Below, piece after piece: positions 31,512 to 42,094 of a stretch of 64,000 nucleotides of DNA. A program made the translations under genes and the position numbers. Each line of letters begins with the position of its first letter. Position 1 is the first letter of the stretch. The stretch comes from Forficula auricularia (Eukaryota; Arthropoda; Insecta; Dermaptera; Forficulidae), in the NCBI GenBank assembly GCA_024734495.1, contig JALMQS010000615.1:465173-529172 (forward strand), written 5' to 3'. Under the pieces are notes generated by a model, which saw only the letters and a program-made list of their open reading frames with translations, was not told the origin of the DNA and made no database searches.

Positions 31512-32433
31512 TATAGGGGAGTCGGGTAGCTCAGTCAGCTAACCGCGCTGGCCTCGCTTCAAGATCATCGATCGATTATGACGATGTTGGAGTGGAGGTC
31601 TGGGGGGAGCGTATTTTCCAAACCCCTGTGCATTACAGAGCAGACTGACGTCAGGATGCTCTGAATCGCTCTGGGGTTTGGATATCGTTTTGCTCCGTGA
31701 CGTCCATCCAAACCCCTGTATAGTACAGCTCTAGCTACCATATTTGGAATATGATAGAGCTGTCAAATAGAAATGAGCTATTATAGAATAGTCAACTTTA
31801 CAGAGAGAAAAAAATCGCTAAATCGTATTAAATTAATTGAAATTGAAAATGATTCAAAAATAGTTTCCGTATGGGTACAGTGGTCCCAAATAGAATAAGC
31901 TACTGCATATTACTTCCTATAAACACAACTTATTTTTCCTCTGATTACATGCAGAAGATCATCTATGAAATTTAAATAGAATAATTAGTATACTTACATT
32001 ATTCCAATGATTATTCCATTTTCCAAAAAACTAAATTTTCTACAAGATGTATTAGCGTCAAAACTTTAAAGAATTAATGGGTGCTCTGTATCAGACTGGC
32101 ATTTGTCCCACGAAACGCAGTGTAACCATTTACAAACTCCCGAGTGATTCAGAGCGCCTATCGAGCTTGTGGTCTGTACTATACAGGGGTTTGGATGGAC
32201 TCCACGGAGTAAAACGATATCCAAACCCCAGAGCATTCAGAGCATCATGACGTCAGTCTGCCCTGAACTGCACAGGGGTTTGGAAATACGCGTCCGGGGA
32301 TCCTGGCTGGCAAATAAAAATTTCTACCTGCTGAAAACTCGGCCCGCTCACTAACTCTACTAACACTCTTCTTATGTGCTGTCTAAATGGGCTTTGTTCT
32401 CGATGACATTAAATAAATAAAAAAAAAAAGTAC
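31512..32433 (+). mobile_element. tRNA-like SINE carrying a foldback insertion
   Basis: The 5' head GGGTAGCTCAGTCAGCTAAC resembles a tRNA A-box region, and a GGGGATCCTGGCTGG stretch near 32297 resembles a decayed B-box region. The 3' end reads CGATGACATTAAATAAATA and a short poly(A) at about 32416-32430. It interrupts the right TIR of the second mariner; the left TIR provides the uninterrupted sequence. The RNA polymerase III origin is inferred. The frame 32169-32354 is spurious. Confidence 0.55.
31609..32292. mobile_element. Foldback element inside the SINE
   Basis: GCGTATTTTCCAAACCCCTG at 31609, followed by AGACTGACGTCAG, CTCTGGGGTTTGGATATCG and CCATCCAAACCCCTGTAT, is matched in inverted order at 32180-32292. 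The arms are about 135 bp with a ~390-bp AT-rich centre. The repeated AAACCCCTGT words make it internally redundant. No transposase. Confidence 0.75.
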
Positions 32434-32516
32434 ATAAATTTAATTTTTTTAAAAATTTATTTTCATGAAATTATTTAATTTTCAAAATTACCCCGTTTCT
32501 ATGAATCACCCTGTAT

Positions 32517-33363
32517 TATGTAGACGGATTAATTTACTAAAATCGAATCTAGTGTATGGTAAGCTAGAAGCTGCATTTCCCAATGGACGTTTCGAATCTC
32601 GTTATGGTAATCTGGCATTTTTCCACCAGGGGCTTAATTGAATTTATAGTAAACATCCCGCCCACCCCCAACCCTATTGGTCGGTATCTTTTGTTTCTCG
32701 CCCCTTTCATGACGTCACCGACATTAATTAGTTTATATATGTACAGGCTGATTACATCATATATATATATAAATGGAGGTTAAGTGAGTTTTAGTCGATG
32801 ACGTCAATTGGGCCAAATGGACGTTAATCAACTCGTTGTTTTATAACCAATCAACCCCCTTCCAACCCCCACTCATCCCCACGTGTTGCCCCCAACCCTT
32901 CTCATTTTATTTTTGTCTCTTTAATGAAATTTCTTACGACACTAGATTGATAATTTAAATCTTTTTTTTTACTGCCCTTTGTCTTATTAGATTCAGAGGG
33001 TAGATATTATTAAAAAAATAATAATTGTTTTTTTATATATAATATTCTAAAAATTGTAATCTAATTTTAAAGAAAATGTAACGTTTTTCACGCTTTAAAA
33101 AACTTCAATTTTGTAATAAATTTAATATTAAACAACAATATTTTTACTCGAAAGTTGTTTGTTGTCCATCAAATGAATACGCGTGTATATTAAAAAAACT
33201 GATTTATTTATTTTTTATTATTATTTAAATTTTTGAAATTCAATTTGTACAAGAACCGTTAAAAACGATAAAAATGAAACTTACAATTTGAATGAGATAT
33301 ATTTACCATAGAAGCTCATCATCTTGTCAATCTAATTCTAATTTCAACTAAATATTATAAAGA
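32517..33363. other. Unrecognised DNA, possibly single copy
   Basis: No repeat partner was noticed. The 66-codon frame 32583-32783 has no recognisable motif. Confidence 0.45.
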
Positions 33364-33660
33364 CTAGCTGCGACGCCCGACTAGAGGGCTTATGCCCCTG
33401 GACACCCTCCTCCTTAACACTCTTCCCTCATCCACATCCAACTACTCTCCAAATAAAATTTGGTTGAGATTGATAGGAAGGTCTAGAATTTTCTTTTTTG
33501 CACTCCCCCGCCCATTTTGGATGGATATTTTCAAAAAAATTTTAAACAAAAATGTCAAAAATTACATCTTCTACAACTTTGATTCTAATGGAATTTAACG
33601 TAAAATAAATAGTTTAACGAGTTATTTGATTGATTATTTCTAGAAGGACGGACATACATG
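33364..33660 (-). mobile_element. Helitron 3' end, minus orientation (truncated)
   Basis: The minus strand ends AGGGGCATAAGCCCTCTAG, a hairpin-like GGGCGTCGCAGCTAGT terminus with CTAG at 33364-33367. The flanking CCCTGGACACCCTCC block parallels 26690 and 63431. No TCTATATAATA 5' end was found. Confidence 0.5.
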
Positions 33661-34013
33661 CACTGGAGGGGGGCATATTATATATCAATAAACAGATACA
33701 AGCACAAATGCCCTTTAGTAGTATGTGATAGCATTTTATAAATGTAAAAATACTGTAAAAACTTATTCTATGTTAATTAATTAGTTGATGTTGTTACTTT
33801 ATAGATTTACACACATGTAATGTTCAATCGACATATTGTATGGCGCTGGGCTCGTTGCTGTCCTAAGTTAACTGAACGTGTGCCGTAGACGTGGACAAAT
33901 CATGTACGTGAGTAAAATTTTATATTTAAAGATTTTAAATGATTCTTAATTATTAGGAGGACGGACATACAAGGTAATGCTTATTTATTTTTTGTTTTTA
34001 GAGTAGGTATTCA
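33661..34013. other. Unrecognised DNA
   Basis: AGAAGGACGGACATACATGC at 33641 is partly repeated near 33958 (AGGACGGACATACAAGG). No gene. Confidence 0.45.
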
Positions 34014-34468
34014 TTAGTGGTCCTTATTTTGGGTATTTTCAAATTTTCACGCTTACAGAGGCTCATATGGTTCGAAATAAATAAAAAAAAATATCCCACA
34101 TGTTTCAAGTCCCTATCTCAATTTTAATTTTTGCCGAACAGCGATGCAATTTTCCCATCTAAATAACATGGGGTTTTTGGCATTAAAATATCATTTTTTT
34201 ATTCCGGCCAAAGTAATGGTTCAAAAATTTGAAACTTTGTAGACTTTATCCATATAATAGTAGCTATTGTTCAGAATTTTTACAGATTTTTAGCTATTAT
34301 AATTTTGGAGTTATAGCTAGATAAAATACTTCTATAAAATTATAATAGCTTAGAAATAGATAGAGACAGAAAACTTGGGGGATATTTTTTTATTTATTTC
34401 GAACCATCTGAGTCTCTGTCAGCGTAAAAATTCTAAAATACTCAAAATAATGACCTCCATAATGTGTT
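34014..34468. mobile_element. MITE with ~80-bp TIRs
   Basis: CATTAGTGGTCCTTATTTTG at 34011-34096 continues to TGGTTCGAAATAAATAAAAA and is matched inverted by 34380-34468. The interior is AT-rich without coding frames. The TIR identity is about 85% by eye. Confidence 0.75.
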
Positions 34469-35184
34469 CCCTGCGGTCACGGGCTATGGCCTGTTTATAA
34501 TATTTATTTAGGGAACGGATTCTCATTAGAAATAGACAATGTTTTGAGTTCTAATTTTGTTACTAATGTCATCGCGATGGACACTATTTCTCTACTTGTC
34601 TAATTAGCTATAATAATTTATCGGGAAAGAATTCCAGGGTGGCTGATGGCATTCTATTATTATTGATCCTTTCATTATTGCGAATTGTCTGATTATAACG
34701 AAAATGTCAAACTATGCGTGGAGGAATAAGGGTGAGTTAGCCAATAGAAGAGAAGCAGCTAATTGCAGATTCCCTTTGAGAGGCCACCAATGCACGGGAT
34801 ATCATATTATTAAAAGATCAAACACTGATATCGCATATCTACCTACCTATAGCTAGCTCTCATATATATATATATTCAAACTTTTTTTTTTTACTTTATT
34901 TTATTTTTTATTTTTATTTTAATCCAAGACCCCCCCCTCTTTGTTTTTCGATATAATCTCTTATCTTTCGCTTTTGTACGAGATTTTTTTCATTAGAGAA
35001 AAATCTAATAAATTTACAATTTTATTTTCTATCCTATATAGTATCTACCTACCTACTTCTATATAATAGAGAATATATTAAAAAAAACTTATTTTTCTTT
35101 TCGTGAGTTTGTAATAATAATATTTTAAAGTTCAACTTTAAAGTTATAGGTAGCTACGCTTTGATAATTAAAAAAATAAACTCG
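34469..35184. other. AT-rich DNA, nothing recognised
   Basis: Simple T-rich and TA-rich tracts near 34861-34925. No repeat partner. Confidence 0.45.
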
Positions 35185-36400
35185 TGTAGAGCAAACGATT
35201 ATTTTTTTCTCATCTACTTTAATTAAAAACCTGAATTGATAGGAAAAACAAACAAAATTTAAACTTTTTCAAAACTAATCTAAATGTCGGTTATCGAACG
35301 GTTTGAACAAGAAATTGAATCTAAACTGTGAAGAGGAATATTGTTTAATAATAAAAACAATCATTTGTGAAAAATTCAAAATCATTAGCTTATTAAAACA
35401 AGAAATTCCGCTAATATATTAACCTTTTTCTTTATTTATCCCCTAATAACCACCCCTGAATTAACTCTGCTCATTACACTTACACCTATAGGTAGAAGCA
35501 GGAAGAATGCATTATTTTTCAGATCTTATATTCACAAAATTACTAATTTAATTATCAAGTTCATTGTTACAATTTTTATTGTATTATTTATTATTTATCG
35601 TATTTAATTTCAATAATTAATTAATTTTTTAAAAAAGTCTAAAAATTCAAAATAAAATTTATTTTAATTATTTAATTATTCTATTAATTTAATTCAACAA
35701 TGTTAGTGTTGTAGAGAAGACTAATTTTTTTCTTCTCCTTTAATTAAAAACCTGAATTGGAAAGAAAAAAGTAATCTGAATCTTTTTCACTAACTTTTAA
35801 GGAGTTAGTGTTGGTTCTAGGTAAAACATTTTAATATATGTAATAAAACTTAAGCAAGATGAATCTTTTTCACAAATCGATACACTCTATGTCAATAAAT
35901 GTCGGTTATATGGTATAACGGTTTGAACTATAAGAAAATTTAATCTAAACTGAGAAGAGGAATATAGTTTAATAATAAAAACAAACATTTGTGTCAAATT
36001 CAAAATCATTAGCTTAGTTAAAACCTAGAATCTACGTAATAAATGTCCTTTTATTTATTTTCCCTTAATAACCACACCTCGAATTTACACCGCGCATTAC
36101 ATCACCCTCGTAGGTAAAAGGTTGGAAGAATGCAATATTTTTTAGACCTCATATTCACAAAATGATTAATTTAATTATAAAGCTCATTGTTACGATTTTT
36201 ATTGATTATTTATAGTATTTAAATTCAATAAATATGTAATAACTAATTTTTTAAAAAGTCTAAAAATTCAAATATTCTTTTAATTATTTAATTAGTCTAT
36301 TAATTTAATTCAACAATGTTAGTGTGTAGAGCACACTAATATTTTTTTCTTCTACTTTAATTAAAACGCCTGAATTGGTAAGGAAAAATACTGAAACTTT
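35185..36400 (+). repeat. Tandem duplication, ~525-bp unit
   Basis: GTGTAGAGCA-AC at 35185, 35708 and 36325 starts successive units. TCTAAACTGTGAAGAGGAAT (35322) and TCTAAACTGAGAAGAGGAAT (35942), and the following GTTTAATAATAAAAACAA, mark the shared interior. The second unit is about 90 bp longer because of a TTAAGGAGTTAGTGTTGG insertion at 35798-35855 and a local GAATCTTTTTCAC duplication beside it. Confidence 0.75.
35798..35855 (+). mobile_element. Solo TTAAGGAG-type terminal repeat
   Basis: TTAAGGAGTTAGTGTTGGTT, then CTAGGTAAAACATTTTAAT, ends at AACTTAA. It matches the ends at 18997 and in the 22.5-kb insertion and is bounded by TTAA on both sides. The neighbouring tandem unit shows the sequence without it. 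Confidence 0.5.
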
Positions 36401-36625
36401 TCAAAACACTCCATTTGGGCGAAAGGGAATCTAGTTCCAATTCCAGAACTTAGTGTGAACCGTTTCATTTGTGCTGGGAAAGATTTCGGATATTTCGAGG
36501 TTAAGAATATTTTTTTAATTTTTTTTTATTTTTTAATCCACTCATCATGAAAGCAGGAGGAAAATGTTAATCCGAACTCTCCTTACATGTTCTAATTTTA
36601 TTCCTCTTTTTCTTTTCCTTGTTTT
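36401..36625. other. AT-rich transition, nothing recognised
   Basis: T-rich tract near 36510-36535; no repeat partner. Confidence 0.4.
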
Positions 36626-36814
36626 ATGTGTATGATCTGCGATTTGAGAAGATATCTATTAATATTCAATTTCTTTAAAAAGCTAGAACAACAGAGTGTC
36701 GCCTTCGAGAGCAGACGTGTTTGTATTCGCTGGTCTCACCTCTCCGCATTCAGGTTCCGTGTGGTGCGGAACTATGAGGATATAATTGCTGAAAATTCGG
36801 GGGTGAGTACCTGA
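36626..36814 (+). other. Possible exon-like open frame with splice donor
   Basis: A 62-codon frame ends in codons for A-E-N-S-G directly before GGTGAGTAC at about 36800, a strong donor-like sequence. The 3' half (from 36690) is GC-balanced, unlike its AT-rich surroundings. No domain is recognised and no acceptor or partner exon was identified. It could equally be part of an unrecognised transposon. Confidence 0.25.
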
Positions 36815-37671
36815 GAGCAGTATCTGTTAGGGGCCGCGGCCTCAAGGGCGTAAGCCTAAGGGGTCGCCTGGTGGGGTCAATTCTTTCCCTTAAAAGGTTT
36901 CTTGTCTCTGGGGGAGGTGTTTCTGGTCCTAGGGTCAGGAACTTAGCTTTGGGGATGGGTGGCATTTTTTTCTGCATGTCCCAAAATTTTTATCAAGATC
37001 AGAGCAGGGTAAAGCCCTCCAATGCTCATCTTAGTGTTTATTTTTGAGAAATTTGCAAATGGCGTCTTCAGAATTCTCCTAACAAGGAGAGATGACGTCA
37101 CATCTAGACGTCACTACGGTGATGTAGTCCACACGAATTATATTGGCGCTCGGCTACAGCTTGCCCCATGACAATCAGGCTACAAACTTAACATCGCTGT
37201 TTGCCTGGCTTCCGACCCACTAGGCGCTTCTCTTTTTGTTTATTGTGCTAATCAGGTGACATTGGAGGGTAGTAAAAGTGATCCTATGGGCTGGAGAATT
37301 GAAGAGGGCATATAGTTGATCCAATTTTTCGCCCCCTGGACACTGGAAGCGACCACCTATGAATCTTTGTATTTTTGGTTGTCTAATTCCAGGGGCTAGT
37401 TAAAATTTGCTCCCTGGAAGTCGGGCAGCAAACTTAACATCTCTGTTGGCCCGGTTTCCGACCCACTAGGAGTTTTCATTCTTGTTTTTGTCATCCGGCA
37501 CCCTCCCAACACTTTGGTTGCTGTGGTGGCCTGCAATTAGGACCACTGGGATCATGCAACAACATTAACATCCCCACAGGGTGTCTCACTTTCATCCCTC
37601 CCCAGAGATACCCCCCCACACACAGTTTTATAAATATGTTTCATGCTGCCTCTCGTCGGTGCTCCCCCCTT
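36815..37671 (+). other. GC-balanced block with duplicated segment
   Basis: A ~50-bp segment occurs twice: AACTTAACATCGCTGTTTGC at 37195 and AACTTAACATCTCTGTTGGC at 37432, each followed by CCGACCCACTAGG. In frame both read K-L-N-I-x-V then S-D-P-L-G, within 40-46-codon open stretches. A weaker third AACATTAACATCCCCACAGG lies at 37561. The block stops at the assembly gap. I do not recognise the family. Confidence 0.4.
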
Positions 37672-37771
37672 NNNNNNNNNNNNNNNNNNNNNNNNNNNNN
37701 NNNNNNNNNNNNNNNNNNNNNNNNNNNNNNNNNNNNNNNNNNNNNNNNNNNNNNNNNNNNNNNNNNNNNNN
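37672..37771. other. Assembly gap, 100 N
   Basis: Exactly 100 undetermined bases, the usual placeholder for a gap of unknown size. Open frames drawn across it are meaningless. Confidence 0.99.
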
Positions 37772-38109
37772 ATTCCATAGAATATACAGTAAATGTGAAA
37801 GTAAAAATATTGGCTTACTGGTGATGTATATGATAGTTTATAAGTTGATTTGATAAGAGTGTACTTTTATAATAACATTTCGTTACATTGAAAATTTCGT
37901 GTGTAAACAAAAAAAACAACAACTAATTTCGAAGTTTATATGAATTTGATTATTTCCAATTTACAATAAAGAGGTTTTTTTATTTCTATTGGAGTCAAGC
38001 TATTTTTAATTTAGTTTACTTTTTTTAAATATAAATTAATGAAATGGCAACCCATGATAATGAAACGCTATTTTCCAAATGAAAACTTCAATTGACATGT
38101 AATTACAAC
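37772..38109. other. AT-rich DNA after the gap
   Basis: Nothing recognised. Confidence 0.45.
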
Positions 38110-38520
38110 GTTTTTACTTTTACCATACAGGGTATGGTCAAATATTGTAATCGATGCATGAAAAAAGTGTTTTTTGCTTCTTTTTTTTGAAATATCTCAA
38201 AAACGGCTGAAACTATTTTGATTAAATAAAATTGGGCGAAACCATGGCATTTCGGTCTACAAAAAATCTCTAATAAGTGAACATCGGAAAAATTATATTT
38301 TTCCGAGATAATAACTGTTTTGTCAAAATGTCTGTTAGTCTGTTAGTCTGTGCGTTACCAAAATTTTGTGGACGAGCTAGCTCAAAAACTAGTGTGAATA
38401 TCAAAACCATATTTCACATGTAGTTTTGGTGCACTGAGATTAAGAGCTATGATTAGATTTTGGTGCATATCGACCCAAAATCAAGGGGGAAGGCGGGGTT
38501 AAAATTTACAATTATAATAT
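38110..38520 (+). repeat. Helitron-like satellite-bearing block (copy 2)
   Basis: Follows 14010-14420 in order: GGTATGGTCAAATATTGTAA, AATATCTCAAAAACGGCTGA, CCATGGCAT, TGTTTTGTCAAAATGTCTG, CTCAAAAACTAGTGTGAATA, GTAGTTTTGGTGCACTGAGA. The ~117-bp tandem units seen downstream of copy 1 are missing here. Confidence 0.65.
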
Positions 38521-38639
38521 TTTCAAACTAAAAAAACAAGAGAGAAAATGAAATTAAATGTACTATAAAATGAACCTATAATAACGAAAATATTTCATTT
38601 TACCTAATCTTAAAGCATTTTTTGTTGCTAAAAATTAAT

Positions 38640-39035
38640 TTTAAATTATGTTGATTAATGTCCATTATAATACATTAAAACAAGTTTATTAATAAAAGTT
38701 TTTTATTGAAGTTCTGCTTCTTTCATAAGAACGTTTCACGACTCTTCAATTGCTAGAACAGCATTGGTTGAAATAAAGATAAAAATAACTGAGACTATAG
38801 TAGGAATTTTTCTTTCTAGATTGATACCATAAAACAATATAAGTATAGATGTAGTCAATCTAGAAAGAAAAAAATTCTACTATGTCTCAGTTATTTTTAT
38901 CTTTATTTCAACCAATGTTGTTCTAGCCAATTGAGTACTTGAAAAAGTCTCGAGAGAGACGAAACGTTGTACAAAAATTGAAGAAGAACTTCAATAAAAA
39001 ACTTTGTCCAATAAACTGAATTTTTAATCTATTAA
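38640..39035. mobile_element. Hammerhead-bearing element (palindromic copy)
   Basis: Two copies of the 26263-26546 element are joined head to head. The left, inverted half (38640-38830) carries a decayed motif near 38725-38755. The right half (38850-39030) carries an intact-looking one at 38935-38972 and ends CTTTGTCCAATAAACTGAAT like the 26-kb copy. The ATTGATACCATAAAACAATA sequence lies at the junction. Confidence 0.65.
38935..38972 (+). ncRNA. Hammerhead-like motif (G8A variant)
   Basis: GTAC, TTGAAAAA, stem II GTCTC-GAGA-GAGAC, GAAACGTT, GTAC, identical in the core to 26325-26364. Conservation of the perfect stem II in both copies is notable, but the catalytic G is A. Confidence 0.5.
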
Positions 39036-39382
39036 TTTTAAATTTGGTCGAAAAACGAAAAAATGTCAAGACTATAAGCCTTGAGAAATTTCTTGAATTT
39101 GACAAAAAATTTTAAATATACAATACTGATTCTTGTTGTCAAGAATAAAATCTCTAGATGTCAATACAACCATTCTGACATGTAAAAGATTATCCATAAT
39201 AGCTCGGATTAAGTAGAAATTTTTTTGAATTTTCTCTTCACTCATTAAACTTTATAATGAAGATAAATTGATAATTTAATTATTTTCAGGCAAGCTTCTA
39301 ATTATTGACGATTTTGAACCCTAAAAGAAAATTTTCCGAAACGTTGGTTTTTTAAAAAAATTATTTTTATAAAAAATAAAAT
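39036..39382. other. Unrecognised AT-rich DNA
   Basis: GAAACGTTGG near 39338 follows CGAAAATTTTCC-like sequence and may be a decayed hammerhead-like relic. Nothing else was seen. Confidence 0.4.
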
Positions 39383-40335
39383 AAATCCGACTTCTCGAAA
39401 TTAAATGCAACAAATAAAATAATAAGAACTCAAAAATCAAATAAAATACACTAGAAGGTATAAAATATTTATCTAATTTAGTTTCAACTAAACGGCGAAA
39501 TATTTACATGAAATCACTTTTTGAAGTCGGTGCCAAACATATACATTTTATGAATCAAACTCGACGGATTTTACTTAGTACAATTGGCGGGTACGCTCGC
39601 TTATATAGTTAGTTTAGCACCGACTTCAAAAAAGTGATTTCATGTAAATATTTCATCGTTTAGTTGTAACTAAATTAGATTATTATTTTATACCTTTTAG
39701 TGTATTTTATTTTATTTTTGAGTTTTATTATCTTATTTGTTGCATTTATTTTTTTTGAAGTCGGTTTTATTTTTTTTATAAAAATTATTTTTATTTTTCT
39801 CTTTTTAGTGATGTTATTAATAGGGACTTAATATAATACCTTGCATGCATCTCGTAAGAGAAAGGGTCGGGCGAATGAATCAAGAAAATGATAATAAAAT
39901 TCAATTCATAAATATAGAAATTCTCTCGAAACGTTTGCGGGTTTTAAATGAACGTTTTAAGATTGATTATTTAATAAAAGATTTTATTTATTATAATTTC
40001 GATTATTTGCTCATAAGAATTAGATATTTACGTTAATTCGTCATTGATCATATCATCAGAACTTGACCAAATTAATATGGGATCACCCCTAAGGTACCCT
40101 TTCCAATATAAAAAGAATCATTGAAATCGGTTTATAAACAAAGAAATTATGCCTAAACAAACATAGCAAAAAAGGTCCAATACCAATGAAAAAAATACCA
40201 ATTGGAAACTAGACTGAACCCACTGCAAAAAAAATCATCAAAATCGGTTCACAATTGGCGAAGATATCAGGTAACATAGACACAAAAAAAATTCAGTCGA
40301 ATTGAGAACCTCCTCCTTTTTTGAAGTCGGTTAAA
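39383..40335 (+). mobile_element. AACCGACTTC-family element (copy C, with insertion)
   Basis: AATCCGACTTCTCGAAATTAA on the left, CTCCTTTTTTGAAGTCGGTT on the right, and the internal inverted repeat at about 39430-39710 match copy A. About 230 bp (39823-40050) are extra relative to copy A, placed between the GATG-TATTAATAG and ATATCATCAGAACTTGACC landmarks. Confidence 0.75.
39823..40050 (+). other. Extra ~230-bp segment in copy C with a 63-codon frame
   Basis: It carries a frame 39845-40036 with charged and AT-biased codons (E-N-D-N-K-I, S-K-R-L-R-V-L-N-E-R-F-K) and no recognised domain. Copies A and B lack it. It is either an insertion or an older part of the family lost elsewhere. Confidence 0.35.
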
Positions 40336-41264
40336 AAAGGTTGAACCTAAATTCCAATAAAGTATTTTTATTTTCAAATAGTGTATCAAATTTATTTACA
40401 CAATTCGGGCAGGCCCCAAAAAATACAAGAGATGAACGTTAAACAGATCAGGAGTTTCAGTGCGCCAAATACATTGGCAACCTTTTTGGATAATAGAGAT
40501 ATAAAAAACTTTCCCTTTGCTTATTAAAATATTATTATTATATATCTTACAGAATATAAGTAAAACATATTTTCAAAAAGAAAAAGGTAGGGTGTAAAAT
40601 TTCAAATCTGAACATAATCTTTAGAAACATGTTTTAACTAAGTATCTTTAAAGATTTTATTTAAACTTTATATTTAGAATGAGAAAGTTGAGCCCTTTAT
40701 AACAATCTAAGTATTATACCCCTAGAAACTTTCTTATGACTTTATCTTACTGATGTATTTTCTTATATGGTTTTTTATGTTTTTCTAGATGAGCGAATGG
40801 CTACTAATTAACTCGCCCTTTAGAGAACTCGCTTTTAATATTGCATTGTAGAACAAAAAAAGGCAACATAGATGAATGATTAAAAGCTCAACTGCTATAA
40901 TTTGATTATAATATCAATTATTTATTTATGGGAAATGTTTAATCGAGTTTAATTAATATTGAAATAGATTTTCTTTAAAAATAGCATCAGTGGTATTTAT
41001 TCAATTATATCAAACACATGTAAATTGCCAATTTGGAGGTAATTGATCCCAAAAGTAAGAGGAGTATGTTAGGTAATAAATAATTAAATTGAAAATAAAA
41101 AGATTTTTACTAATTTACGATATATTTGAAATGGGCAAGAATTGTAAATTAGGAGAAAATCATTGATCTCGTATAGCAGAGAGGGGGAAAAGGTTTTACG
41201 GGTATGTTGTATTTTTATGTCGATCTTTAATCTCTTAATCTTAATTAATTAATTTAAGATCGAC
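40336..41264. other. Unrecognised AT-rich DNA
   Basis: No repeat partner or coding frame noticed. Confidence 0.5.
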
Positions 41265-41268
41265 TTAA

Positions 41269-41959
41269 GGTAGTTGTTTGACAACAATACTGGCAAAACG
41301 TTAATGCTAGAGTATATAGAACAGACAATAAGTGATTCAAAATTCATAAGCCCAAAACTTTTTGTTGTTTATGTACCACTACTAGCCAATCCCGTTCTCG
41401 TTTGAGAAATCTGGCAACATTGTGAATATTTTTATCATAGAAATGACAGATAAAATACATTATAAAGGTTGATTTATAAAACAAAAAGTTCTTAATAAGC
41501 GATTGAAAGCTGTTGCGACTGTGGCTGAAGTGGAAAAACGTCAAAAAAGTACTAAAGCGAACACACTTTTTAGGTTAAGCACATGCGTTGTTGCCAGCTT
41601 GTTTTTAGTGTAAATTTTTTATTATACATTTTTTATTTTTATTCATCATTATCTCGGAAACTCTGTTGTAAATATGAATTCAAACTTTGTTAAAAAATGT
41701 ATTAGTTATTGTTTAATGTTGGTTATTATTATCTCAGAAACTGTGTTGTAACTATGAATTAAAATGTTCTTAAAAAATGTATTATTTATTGCAATGTATT
41801 ATAGTCTGAAAAACTCTATCTTTGAATTTAATATCTCCGGAACTATATTGTTCATAAATTTCGTTTTGCCACTCAATCGATGCAGAAGTATTTAAATAAT
41901 ATTCTGTCTAAATTTCAAAAAAAAAAAACTAAGAAAACACATATGTTGAAACAACTACC
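41269..41959. mobile_element. TTAA-flanked MITE, 691 bp
   Basis: TTAA (41265-41268) and TTAA (41960-41963) flank the ends GGTAGTTGTTTGACAAC and GTTGAAACAACTACC, which are inverted copies. TTAA duplication is the signature of piggyBac-type transposition. The interior contains a direct repeat of the TATTAGTTATTG / TATTATTTATTG kind and no transposase. The minus-strand frame 41344-41544 has no domain. Confidence 0.8.
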
Positions 41960-42034
41960 TTAAAAAAAAATCAAATAATAATGTTATTTTCAAATATAGT
42001 AGTCGATTATACTATATAGATTAGTCCAGATTAA

Positions 42035-42094
42035 TTTGCCGCAACGCTGACGTAATGCCGCCGACAGGGAGCGCCGTCGGCATATTTGCGGCAA
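42035..42094. repeat. GC-rich nested hairpin
   Basis: AATTTGCCGCA / TGCGGCAAATT encloses GCCGAC / GTCGGC around AGGGAGCGCC. It lies at the start of the Helitron-like copy in plus orientation. Confidence 0.7.

Larger units (their letters stand above)
30527..32516 (-). mobile_element. Second mariner-like element, rearranged, with nested SINE
   Basis: The outer TIR AGGGTGATTATAAAAAAACATG at 30529, with the continuation AAATTTTGAAAATTAAATAA, is matched inverted at 32440-32514 (AATCACCCT end). The inner TIR ATAATGCCATTTGAGAATA (30610-30647) is matched at 31466-31505. In the right arm these pieces are separated by the SINE-like insertion 31512-32433. Transposase fragments occupy 30700-31380, partly inverted. 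The AGGGTGATTC-type terminus is usual for insect mariners. Confidence 0.8.

Noticed and set aside
31515..31560. Functional tRNA gene at GGGTAGCTCAGTCAGC
   Set aside because: Only the A-box region is tRNA-like; no T arm or acceptor pairing nearby, so a SINE head is more likely.
37581..37853. Frames spanning the N gap
   Set aside because: They depend on translating undetermined bases.
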